Origin: Enterobacter cloacae
GTDB lineage: Bacteria > Pseudomonadota > Gammaproteobacteria > Enterobacterales > Enterobacteriaceae
Direction: 5' to 3'
Assembly (NCBI GenBank): GCA_014169315.1
Contig: AP022133.1
Location: forward strand, 3,348,001 to 3,412,000
DNA: 64,000 nt
In this document: positions 55,620 to 64,000 of the stretch, piece by piece
How positions within the stretch are numbered: position 1 is the first letter of the stretch
How the letters are laid out: each line of letters begins with the position of its first letter
Notes under the pieces: generated by a model
The model's input: the letters and a program-made list of their open reading frames with translations, nothing else
The model's database searches: none
Told to the model about the DNA's origin: nothing
Position numbers and translations under genes: made by a program

Positions 55620-57053
55620 TCATTTCATTGTTTTTTCCGGCTCAAGAGGCAGTTCAATACGAAAACACACATCCGAGCGATCGTCACTGACGATCTTAAG
55701 CTCACCCTGCATGCGTTGTATGCAGTCGCGGGCAATGCTGAGCCCCAGACCACTTCCTTTTACCGCACCTTTTCGCTGATGACTCCCCTGGAAAAAGGGC
55801 TCGAAGATCATCGTTTTTTCGTCATCCGGAATGGGGGTACCCGTATTCGCTACATCGATAAACACCCGGGAACCCCTGGTATAACTTCGGATGTAAATGG
55901 TACCGGATTCAGTACCATAGTGCACCGCATTGGAATAAAGATTATCCAGAACGCTCATCAACAGCATGGGTTCAGCCAGGCAGGCAGACTCATTGAGATC
56001 CACCTCCGTATGCATCATTTTAGCTCTTGCTGGCAGGCTGTGGGCGGAGATCACCATGTCCACCAGTGGCTCAATCTCGACTTTTTCCAGCACCACCACC
56101 CCATCAGCCAGCTTACGGTTGTAGTCCAGCAGTTGTTCAATCAGCTTTTGCAGATTACGGCTACTGGCATCCAGGATCTCGACAATCTCTTTTTGCTCAG
56201 AGGTTAGCGGCCCCGCCACTTCGTCCGCCAGCAGTTCCGTCCCTTCGCGCATACTGGCGAGTGGTGTTTTGAGCTCATGAGAAAGATGACGCAAGAACTG
56301 GTGACGCTGCGACTCCAGCCATGCCAGACGCTCAGAAAGCCAGATAATTCGCTGACCGACGGAGCGTAACTCACGCGGACCTTTAAAGGCCACCGTGTCC
56401 CCGAGGGATTTCCCCTCCCCCAGACGGTTAATCATCCGCTGGATACCTTTCACCGGGCCGATGATCATGCGGGTAAACAGCAAAACCAGCCCCAGACTGA
56501 CCAGGAACAGCACCAGCGCCTGCCAGCCAAAGAACTGACCGCGCTCGGCAATCTCCTGTTGCAGTTGCTGCCCGCGCGAGTACACCACCGTGCGCGTGGC
56601 CTGCACCATCTCGGTATTGGCCGCAGCAAACGCTTCAAGACGCGCAGCGGCATCGGTATCTGGCCCGCTGTTTTTACACTGTAGTTGAGCAAGGCTGTTT
56701 AGATCCTGACGCAACGCCTGATACAGCTTATCGTCCGGCAACACACCGGCGTGGGCATCCAGCATGTCACTGTAGCGTTTACGCTGGTTCTGATAGACCT
56801 TTTCCAGGGTGCGATCGTCCAGCACGCAATACTGCCGGTAGCTGCGCTCCATCTCCAGCGCTGCATTGGTCATGGCTTCACTGCGCCGGGCGTCAATCAA
56901 CGTCGTGCGGTTAGTCAATGCCGCCTGGGCACTTAGCGCATTCAGACTTTGCCATGCCTGCCATGCCAGTATCAGCAGGGGCAACAGGATCAGCAAGAAT
57001 GCCATCATGACAAGCTGTCGCAGGGAGCGAGGGAAAACAGGCCAGCGTTTCAA
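55620..57053 (-). CDS. glrK: Sensor histidine kinase GlrK (QseE)
   Basis: A 477-residue kinase with two membrane helices (about 14-32 and 172-194), a periplasmic sensor between them, HAMP, and the H-box HLSHELKTPLASMREG. The ATPase part shows NLYSNAVHYG and GSGLGLSIARD. It phosphorylates GlrR and so controls the glmY sRNA. The start codon is TTG at 57053 (family N-terminus MKRWPVFPRSLRQL); it overlaps the stop of a two-codon ORF ATG-CGT-TGA at 57058-57050. E. coli GlrK has 475 residues. Confidence 0.96.
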   Translation of the reverse strand: MKRWPVFPRSLRQLVMMAFLLILLPLLILAWQAWQSLNALSAQAALTNRTTLIDARRSEAMTNAALEMERSYRQYCVLDDRTLEKVYQNQRKRYSDMLDAHAGVLPDDKLYQALRQDLNSLAQLQCKNSGPDTDAAARLEAFAAANTEMVQATRTVVYSRGQQLQQEIAERGQFFGWQALVLFLVSLGLVLLFTRMIIGPVKGIQRMINRLGEGKSLGDTVAFKGPRELRSVGQRIIWLSERLAWLESQRHQFLRHLSHELKTPLASMREGTELLADEVAGPLTSEQKEIVEILDASSRNLQKLIEQLLDYNRKLADGVVVLEKVEIEPLVDMVISAHSLPARAKMMHTEVDLNESACLAEPMLLMSVLDNLYSNAVHYGTESGTIYIRSYTRGSRVFIDVANTGTPIPDDEKTMIFEPFFQGSHQRKGAVKGSGLGLSIARDCIQRMQGELKIVSDDRSDVCFRIELPLEPEKTMK

Positions 57054-57112
57054 CGCATTACTCTCTTAATATGGGGGTGAGGAGAGCGTAACTGAGTCTG
57101 CCCTTCAGATAC

Positions 57113-57296
57113 AACAAAGCCGGGTAAAAACCCGGCTTTGTTATGAAATGAGGCGGTGCCTAACTCGACGTTTCGCCCTGGCCTGATAAAGCATCGCTAT
57201 AATCAGTAGTTGGACGGCAGGCACCTTTTTGTGCGTCATTCTAAGTTTATGTAGCGCGTCCCGAAGGGGCTGACATAAGAGGGTGAATGAGCCACT
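57113..57296 (-). ncRNA. glmY: GlmY small regulatory RNA
   Basis: The reverse strand from 57296 to 57113 begins AGTGGCTCATTCACC and carries the CAGCCCCTTCGGGACG hairpin, closely matching E. coli GlmY as I recall it, and its length is 184 nt, the length of the E. coli primary transcript. It ends in a perfect 12-bp stem (57113-57124 with 57131-57142). GlmY sequesters RapZ and so protects GlmZ, raising GlmS when glucosamine-6-phosphate is low. It lies between glrK and purL as in E. coli, 60 nt before glrK. Confidence 0.94.
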
Positions 57297-57302
57297 GGCT
57301 GT

Positions 57303-57331
57303 TATTATGCAACAGCCGTGCCAGAATGCAA
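57303..57331 (-). promoter_or_regulatory. Overlapping sigma54 and sigma70 promoters of glmY
   Basis: Minus-strand TGGCAC-N5-TTGCA (57308-57323) is a perfect sigma54 -24/-12 element. A sigma70 -35 TTGCAT (57326-57331) and -10 CATAAT (57303-57308), spacing 17, overlap it and predict the same start at 57296. Confidence 0.92.
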
Positions 57332-57412
57332 ACAAATAACTTATCTCATTGATAATAATGGATTTAAGTGATTCTTTAAATTCATTAATCCGTGAATGAT
57401 TTTCGAGCTAAG

Positions 57413-57430
57413 TGTCGTTAATTAGCAACA
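57413..57430 (-). promoter_or_regulatory. GlrR site III of glmY
   Basis: TGTC-N10-AACA, one change from the TGTC-N10-GACA pattern. It is the promoter-proximal of three sites. Confidence 0.65.
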
Positions 57431-57460
57431 CCTTAACGGGAACATTATCAGATACATATA

Positions 57461-57473
57461 AATCAACAAGTTA
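57461..57473 (-). promoter_or_regulatory. IHF site in the glmY promoter region
   Basis: AATCAACAAGTTA is an exact match to the IHF consensus WATCAANNNNTTR and lies between the GlrR sites, suited to looping the activator to the sigma54 promoter. Confidence 0.65.
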
Positions 57474-57475
57474 AG

Positions 57476-57493
57476 TGTCGCCTTTTGGAGACG
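57476..57493 (-). promoter_or_regulatory. GlrR site II of glmY
   Basis: TGTC-N10-GACG, one change from the pattern TGTC-N10-GACA. Confidence 0.65.
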
Positions 57494-57508
57494 GTTGTAT
57501 TATCGGGT

Positions 57509-57526
57509 TGTCGCAGTATTGCGACA
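57509..57526 (-). promoter_or_regulatory. GlrR site I of glmY
   Basis: TGTCGCAGTATTGCGACA is a near-perfect palindrome fitting TGTC-N10-GACA exactly. It abuts the purL terminator. Confidence 0.8.
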
Positions 57527-57559
57527 AAAAAAAGCCCGGTGGCGCTACGCCTACCGGGC
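57526..57559 (-). terminator. Intrinsic terminator of purL
   Basis: A GC-rich stem (about 57534-57544 with 57548-57559, one bulge) followed on the minus strand by eight uridines. It shields glmY and its GlrR sites from purL transcription. Confidence 0.9.
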
Positions 57560-57583
57560 CTGTGAGGGCACTCGTTTTAAAAC

Positions 57584-60500
57584 TTAACCCAACTGCTTAC
57601 GCGCATTGCGGAAGATACGCATCCACGGGCTGTCCTCGCCCCAGTTTTCCGGGTGCCAGGAGTTGCTCACGGTACGGAACACGCGTTCCGGGTGCGGCAT
57701 CATAATGGTTGCACGGCCACTTTCACTGGTCACCGCGGTGATACCGTTTGCCGAGCCGTTCGGGTTAGCCGGATAAGTTTGCGTGACCTTGCCGAAGTTA
57801 TCGACAAAGCGCAGCGCCACCAGGCCTTTGCTTTCAAGCTGAGCCAGATGTGCTGCATCACGCACTTCAACCTGACCTTCACCGTGAGAAACGGCAATTG
57901 GCATCTGTGAACCGACCATACCCTGCAGCAGCAGAGACGGGCTTTGCGTCACTTCGACCAGGCTGAAACGCGCTTCAAAGCGGTCAGACTGGTTACGTAC
58001 AAAGCGCGGCCAGGCTTCACTGCCCGGGATCAGCTCACGCAGGTTAGACATCATCTGGCAGCCGTTACACACGCCCAGAGCCAGCGTCTGCGGACGGTGG
58101 AAGAAGGTTTCGAACTCGTCACGCACGCGGCTGTTGAACAGGATGGACTTCGCCCAGCCTTCACCCGCACCCAGCACGTCACCGTAAGAGAAGCCGCCGC
58201 ACGCGACCAGCGCCTGGAAATCTTCCAGACCGGTACGCCCTGCCAGCAGGTCACTCATGTGAACGTCGATGGCATCAAAGCCCGCACGGTGGAAGGCAGC
58301 CGCCATCTCAACGTGGGAGTTGACACCCTGCTCGCGCAGCACGGCCACTTTCGGACGCGCGCCAGTCGCAATGTACGGTGCGGCGATATCTTCGTTGATA
58401 TCAAAGGAGAGTTTCACGTTCAGGCCCGGATCGTTGTCGTTGGCCTTCGCGTCATGTTCCTGATCGGCACACTCCGGGTTGTCGCGCAGACGCTGCATCT
58501 GCCAGGTGGTTTCTGCCCACCACATACGCAGCGTAGTGCGGCTTTCGCTGAATACCGCGTGGCCGTCTGCTTCAATCACGAAGCGGTCGCCCTCTACGGC
58601 TTTACCCAGATAGTGTACGCAGTCTGCCAGGCCATGCTGAGCCAGAACAACTTCAACCGCATTGCGATCTGCCGCACGCACCTGAATGACTGCGCCCAGT
58701 TCTTCATTAAACAGCGCCGCCAGACGATCGTCACCCAGAGAAGCAATGTTCGCCTCAACGCCGCAGTGGCCAGTGAAGGCCATCTCAGCCAGGGTCACCA
58801 GCAGACCACCATCGGAGCGGTCGTGGTAGGCCAGCAGTTTACGTTGTGCCACCAGCGCCTGAATGGCGTCGTAGAAGCCTTTTAACTGCGCCACGTCACG
58901 CACGTCAGCGGGCTTATCACCCAGCTGGCGATAAACCTGTGCCAGTGCAGTCGCCCCCAGGGCGTTATTGCCTTTACCAAGATCAATCAGCAGCAGGGCG
59001 TTGTCTTCGGTCACCAGTTGCGGGGTGATGGTATGACGCACGTCTTCCACACGCGCAAACGCGGTGATCACCAGCGACAGCGGAGAGGTCATCTCGCGCT
59101 GCTCATTACCTTCCTGCCAGCGGGTTTTCATCGACATGGAATCTTTACCCACCGGAATGGTCAGGCCGAGTGCAGGACACAGCTCCTCACCAACCGCTTT
59201 TACCGCTTCATACAGGCCGGCATCTTCGCCAGGGTGACCCGCTGCGGCCATCCAGTTTGCAGACAGTTTGATGCGTTTGATATCACCAATCTGCGTCGCG
59301 GCGATGTTGGTCAGCGCTTCACCGACAGCCAGACGGGCAGAAGCAGCGAAGTCCAGCAGCGCCACCGGGGTACGTTCACCCAGCGACATTGCTTCACCGT
59401 AGTAGCTGTCGAGGCTCGCGGTGGTCACGGCGCAGTTCGCCACCGGGATCTGCCACGGGCCGACCATCTGGTCGCGCGACACCATACCGGTCACGGTACG
59501 GTCGCCGATGGTCACGAGGAAGGTTTTCTCTGCCACGGCTGGCAGGTGCAGTACGCGATTGACCGCTTCAGCAACGGTGATGCCCTGGCGATCCAGTGCT
59601 TTACCCGCCGCTTTACGGGTCTGCACGTCGCGGGTCATCTTCGGCGTTTTACCCAGCAGGACGTCCAGCGGCAGATCGATCGGCTGGTTGTCGAAGTGGG
59701 TATCGCTTAAGGAGAGGTGCTGCTCTTCGGTGGCTTCACCGATAACGGCATACGGAGCGCGCTCACGGCGGCACAGCTCGTCAAACAGCGGCAACTGGTC
59801 GGCGGCAACCGCCAACACGTAGCGTTCCTGAGATTCGTTACACCAGATTTCCAGCGGGCTCATGCCCGGCTCATCGCTCAGAATGTCGCGCAGGTTGAAA
59901 CGACCACCGCGACCACCATCGCTCACCAGCTCTGGCATGGCGTTAGATAAACCACCCGCGCCCACGTCGTGAATAAAGAGGATGGGGTTGGCATCGCCCA
60001 GCTGCCAGCAACGGTCGATCACTTCCTGGCAACGACGTTCCATTTCCGGGTTGTCGCGCTGTACGGAAGCAAAGTCGAGGTCTGCATCAGACTGGCCGGA
60101 GGCCATAGACGAAGCCGCCCCGCCGCCCAGACCGATGTTCATCGCCGGGCCACCGAGTACGATAAGCTTCGCACCGACGACGATCTCGCCTTTCTGCACG
60201 TGATCGGCACGAATGTTGCCGATCCCGCCCGCCAGCATGATCGGTTTGTGGTAACCGCGCAGCTCTTCGCCGTTGTGGCTCTCCACTTTCTCTTCATAGG
60301 TACGGAAATAACCGTTCAGTGCCGGACGACCAAATTCGTTGTTGAACGCAGCGCCACCCAGCGGGCCTTCAGTCATGATATCCAGCGCGGTAACAATACG
60401 TTCCGGCTTGCCGAAATCTTCTTCCCACGGCTGTTCGAAGCCCGGGATACGCAGGTTGGAAACAGAGAAACCGACCAGACCCGCTTTCGGTTTAGCGCCA

Positions 60501-61471
60501 CGCCCGGTTGCGCCTTCATCACGGATTTCACCGCCGGAACCGGTCGCGGCACCTGGCCACGGAGAGATCGCCGTCGGGTGGTTGTGAGTTTCGACTTTCA
60601 TCAGGATATGCGCAGGCTCCTGATGGAAGTCATAGCGCCCGGCTTCGCGATCGGCGAAGAAGCGGCCTACTTCGGAACCTTCCATCACCGCTGCGTTGTC
60701 TTTATAGGCAGACAGCACGTGGTCAGGGGTTTGTTCGAAGGTGTTTTTAATCATTTTGAACAGCGACTTCGGCTGCTGTTCACCGTCGATAATCCAGTCG
60801 GCGTTGAAAATCTTGTGGCGGCAGTGCTCAGAGTTGGCCTGCGCAAACATATAGAGTTCGATGTCGTTCGGGTTGCGGTTCAGCTTAACAAACGCATCCT
60901 GCAGGTAGTCAATTTCGTCTTCTGCCAGCGCCAGACCGAGACGCAGGTTGGCGTCAATCAGCGCCTGACGGCCCTGCCCCAGCAAATCCACGCTCTGTAC
61001 TGGCGCAGGCTGGTGATGGGAGAAGAGCTTCTGCGCGTCGTTCAGAGAGGTAAACACGCTCTCCATCATGCGATCGTGCAGCTCAGCGGCAACGGCCTGC
61101 CACTGCTCTTCGCTCAGGGTAGAGGCTTCCACATAGTACGCCACACCGCGTTCCAGACGGTTAATCTGGCTCAGACCGCAGTTGTGGGCGATGTCGGTGG
61201 CTTTGGAAGACCAGGGGGAGATGGTACCAGGACGAGGCGTCGCAAGGATAAGTTTGCCGGTTGGCGTATGGCTGCTCAGACTTGGGCCATACTTGAGCAG
61301 GCGTTCCAGCTGTACGCGCTCCTCTGCATTCAGGGGTGCATTCAGGTCAGCAAAATGGACATACTCAGCGTAAATATTGCTTACCGGAAGGTCGGCTGCC
61401 TGAAAACGTGCCAGCAATTTGTTAATACGGAAGGCAGACAGTGCAGGCGAACCACGCAGAATTTCCATCAT
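57584..61471 (-). CDS. purL: Phosphoribosylformylglycinamidine synthase
   Basis: A 1295-residue enzyme, the E. coli length. The N-terminal and FGAM synthetase ATP-grasp-like domains carry [26 protein letters not shown] and the [14 protein letters not shown] segments; the C-terminal glutaminase has the nucleophile in [12 protein letters not shown] and the His/Glu pair in the MPHPERVFR region. It makes FGAM in purine biosynthesis. A PurR box overlaps its promoter -35. The start [15 protein letters not shown] is at 61471; the second ATG is equally usable. Confidence 0.99.
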   Translation of the reverse strand: MMEILRGSPALSAFRINKLLARFQAADLPVSNIYAEYVHFADLNAPLNAEERVQLERLLKYGPSLSSHTPTGKLILATPRPGTISPWSSKATDIAHNCGLSQINRLERGVAYYVEASTLSEEQWQAVAAELHDRMMESVFTSLNDAQKLFSHHQPAPVQSVDLLGQGRQALIDANLRLGLALAEDEIDYLQDAFVKLNRNPNDIELYMFAQANSEHCRHKIFNADWIIDGEQQPKSLFKMIKNTFEQTPDHVLSAYKDNAAVMEGSEVGRFFADREAGRYDFHQEPAHILMKVETHNHPTAISPWPGAATGSGGEIRDEGATGRGAKPKAGLVGFSVSNLRIPGFEQPWEEDFGKPERIVTALDIMTEGPLGGAAFNNEFGRPALNGYFRTYEEKVESHNGEELRGYHKPIMLAGGIGNIRADHVQKGEIVVGAKLIVLGGPAMNIGLGGGAASSMASGQSDADLDFASVQRDNPEMERRCQEVIDRCWQLGDANPILFIHDVGAGGLSNAMPELVSDGGRGGRFNLRDILSDEPGMSPLEIWCNESQERYVLAVAADQLPLFDELCRRERAPYAVIGEATEEQHLSLSDTHFDNQPIDLPLDVLLGKTPKMTRDVQTRKAAGKALDRQGITVAEAVNRVLHLPAVAEKTFLVTIGDRTVTGMVSRDQMVGPWQIPVANCAVTTASLDSYYGEAMSLGERTPVALLDFAASARLAVGEALTNIAATQIGDIKRIKLSANWMAAAGHPGEDAGLYEAVKAVGEELCPALGLTIPVGKDSMSMKTRWQEGNEQREMTSPLSLVITAFARVEDVRHTITPQLVTEDNALLLIDLGKGNNALGATALAQVYRQLGDKPADVRDVAQLKGFYDAIQALVAQRKLLAYHDRSDGGLLVTLAEMAFTGHCGVEANIASLGDDRLAALFNEELGAVIQVRAADRNAVEVVLAQHGLADCVHYLGKAVEGDRFVIEADGHAVFSESRTTLRMWWAETTWQMQRLRDNPECADQEHDAKANDNDPGLNVKLSFDINEDIAAPYIATGARPKVAVLREQGVNSHVEMAAAFHRAGFDAIDVHMSDLLAGRTGLEDFQALVACGGFSYGDVLGAGEGWAKSILFNSRVRDEFETFFHRPQTLALGVCNGCQMMSNLRELIPGSEAWPRFVRNQSDRFEARFSLVEVTQSPSLLLQGMVGSQMPIAVSHGEGQVEVRDAAHLAQLESKGLVALRFVDNFGKVTQTYPANPNGSANGITAVTSESGRATIMMPHPERVFRTVSNSWHPENWGEDSPWMRIFRNARKQLG

Positions 61472-61534
61472 AAGTCTCTCGTCTTCGAAGCGCCGGGGCG
61501 CTTACAGTGTGCGCAAGGGGGGAAAACGGGCGTC

Positions 61535-61573
61535 ATTATAGAGAATCCTGAGCGCAGACGAAACCGTTTGCGT
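61535..61573 (-). promoter_or_regulatory. purL promoter with PurR operator
   Basis: Minus-strand TATAAT (61535-61540) is a perfect -10. The -35 position TTTCGT (61558-61563) is weak and lies inside a PurR box at 61558-61573 (ACGCAAACGGTTTCGT on the minus strand), a perfect match to ANGCAANCGNTTNCNT. Purine excess should repress purL. Confidence 0.9.
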
Positions 61574-61738
61574 CGAAATAAAATCAACGTTTACGTTTAA
61601 CGATAGATGTGACCTGTCTCTCTAATTTGTTGCCAAGTGGCGTAACTTTGCGCAAAATGCCGCTCATTCAATGACAAACCTTATTCTTAACATGGCTACA
61701 GCATACTGAGGCAACCGGCGTCGCAGAGAATTAACTAA

Positions 61739-63728
<1,990 letters not shown>

Positions 63729-63780
63729 CTATGGATAAGACTATTCGAGTTGCTGAGATCTTGCTTTGACCGGGTAGAAC

Positions 63781-64000
63781 TCACTCTTCGGGATCGTTGA
63801 ATCCTAACAGCCAGGTAAACAGGAACCCGGCGATCACCGCGACCAGAAAACCTGCCAGATAGAGCATCACTTTTCCGGTGACGATCGTGAGCGCCAGAGG
63901 TAAACCGGAGATCCCAAAGGTGATCACCGTCGCCACCTTCCAGTAGCTGATCAGCGCCCCGCCCACCGCACCGCCAAGACAGGCTCCCAGGAAAGGTTTG
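63781..64000 (-). CDS. PTS EIIC permease, C-terminal end (rest outside window)
   Basis: The frame is open from the stop at 63781 to the window edge; no start is inside the real gene. About 72 residues are visible with two hydrophobic helices: GGAVGGALISYWKVATVITFGISGLPLAL and the terminal VIAGFLFTWLLGFNDPEE, the C-terminal pattern of EIIC permeases of the sucrose/beta-glucoside/MurP type. The sugar cannot be determined from this fragment. It lies on the same strand as tadA, 97 bp upstream. Confidence 0.75.
   Translation of the reverse strand, partial: KPFLGACLGGAVGGALISYWKVATVITFGISGLPLALTIVTGKVMLYLAGFLVAVIAGFLFTWLLGFNDPEE

Noticed and set aside
59969..61600. 543-codon plus-strand open frame opposite purL
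   Set aside because: It is a shadow of the GC-rich purL coding strand; it has no ribosome site and overlaps a fully conserved gene.

Overview
This window is chromosomal DNA from an enteric gammaproteobacterium (Enterobacteriaceae, close to Enterobacter, Lelliottia or Salmonella; I cannot name the species). Gene order follows the E. coli/Salmonella xseA-der-hisS-ndk-isc-glyA-glnB-purL segment almost gene for gene, and most products are recognisable at family-typical length. No gene is clearly broken, and I see no rRNA, tRNA, CRISPR array, insertion sequence or prophage.

Layout. 1-1055: 3' end of xseA and convergent yfgJ. 1108-3747: an accessory pair, a Gfo/Idh/MocA oxidoreductase and a POT-family transporter, sitting between yfgJ and der where E. 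coli K-12 has nothing comparable. 4049-12427: leftward core block der, bamB, yfgM, hisS, ispG, rodZ, rlmN, then ndk. 13186-20464: pbpC and yfhM (PBP1C and its alpha-2-macroglobulin). 20710-23798: sseA (+), sseB, pepB. 23852-29490: complete isc operon iscR-S-U-A-hscB-hscA-fdx-iscX under two abutting IscR type 1 sites. 29712-31378: trmJ and divergent suhB. 31446-33055: NicO-family metal permease plus DUF1007 periplasmic protein, resembling ZevAB of Haemophilus. 33181-35598: csiE and hcaT. 35672-43144: a remodelled yph locus (YphB-like mutarotase, MFS sugar porter, YphG, divergent ROK repressor YphH, then YphA) in which the porter occupies the place of yphCDEF. 43199-45947: glyA and divergent hmp with PurR and NsrR sites. 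46097-53091: cadC, cadBA and dtpC (lysine-dependent acid resistance and a peptide transporter). 53133-57053: glnB and the glrK-qseG-glrR operon. 57113-57296: the GlmY small RNA with overlapping sigma54/sigma70 promoter signals and three GlrR sites. 57584-64000: purL, mltF, tadA and the C-terminal end of a PTS permease.

How genes work together. Several neighbours form functional sets: IscS/IscU/IscA/HscB/HscA/Fdx/IscX assemble Fe-S clusters repressed by holo-IscR, and IspG and RlmN in the same window are Fe-S enzymes; GlrK/GlrR activate glmY, whose RNA controls glucosamine-6-phosphate synthesis; PBP1C acts with YfhM in the envelope; CadC senses acid and lysine to switch on CadB/CadA; PurR boxes before glyA and purL tie one-carbon and purine synthesis together.

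Less expected elements are the accessory transporter/oxidoreductase pair, the rearranged yph sugar locus with a candidate ROK operator, a terminator just upstream of sseA that may end a small RNA, a palindromic repeat present in three places, a two-codon ORF overlapping the TTG start of glrK, and a 113-bp antisense overlap of mltF and tadA.
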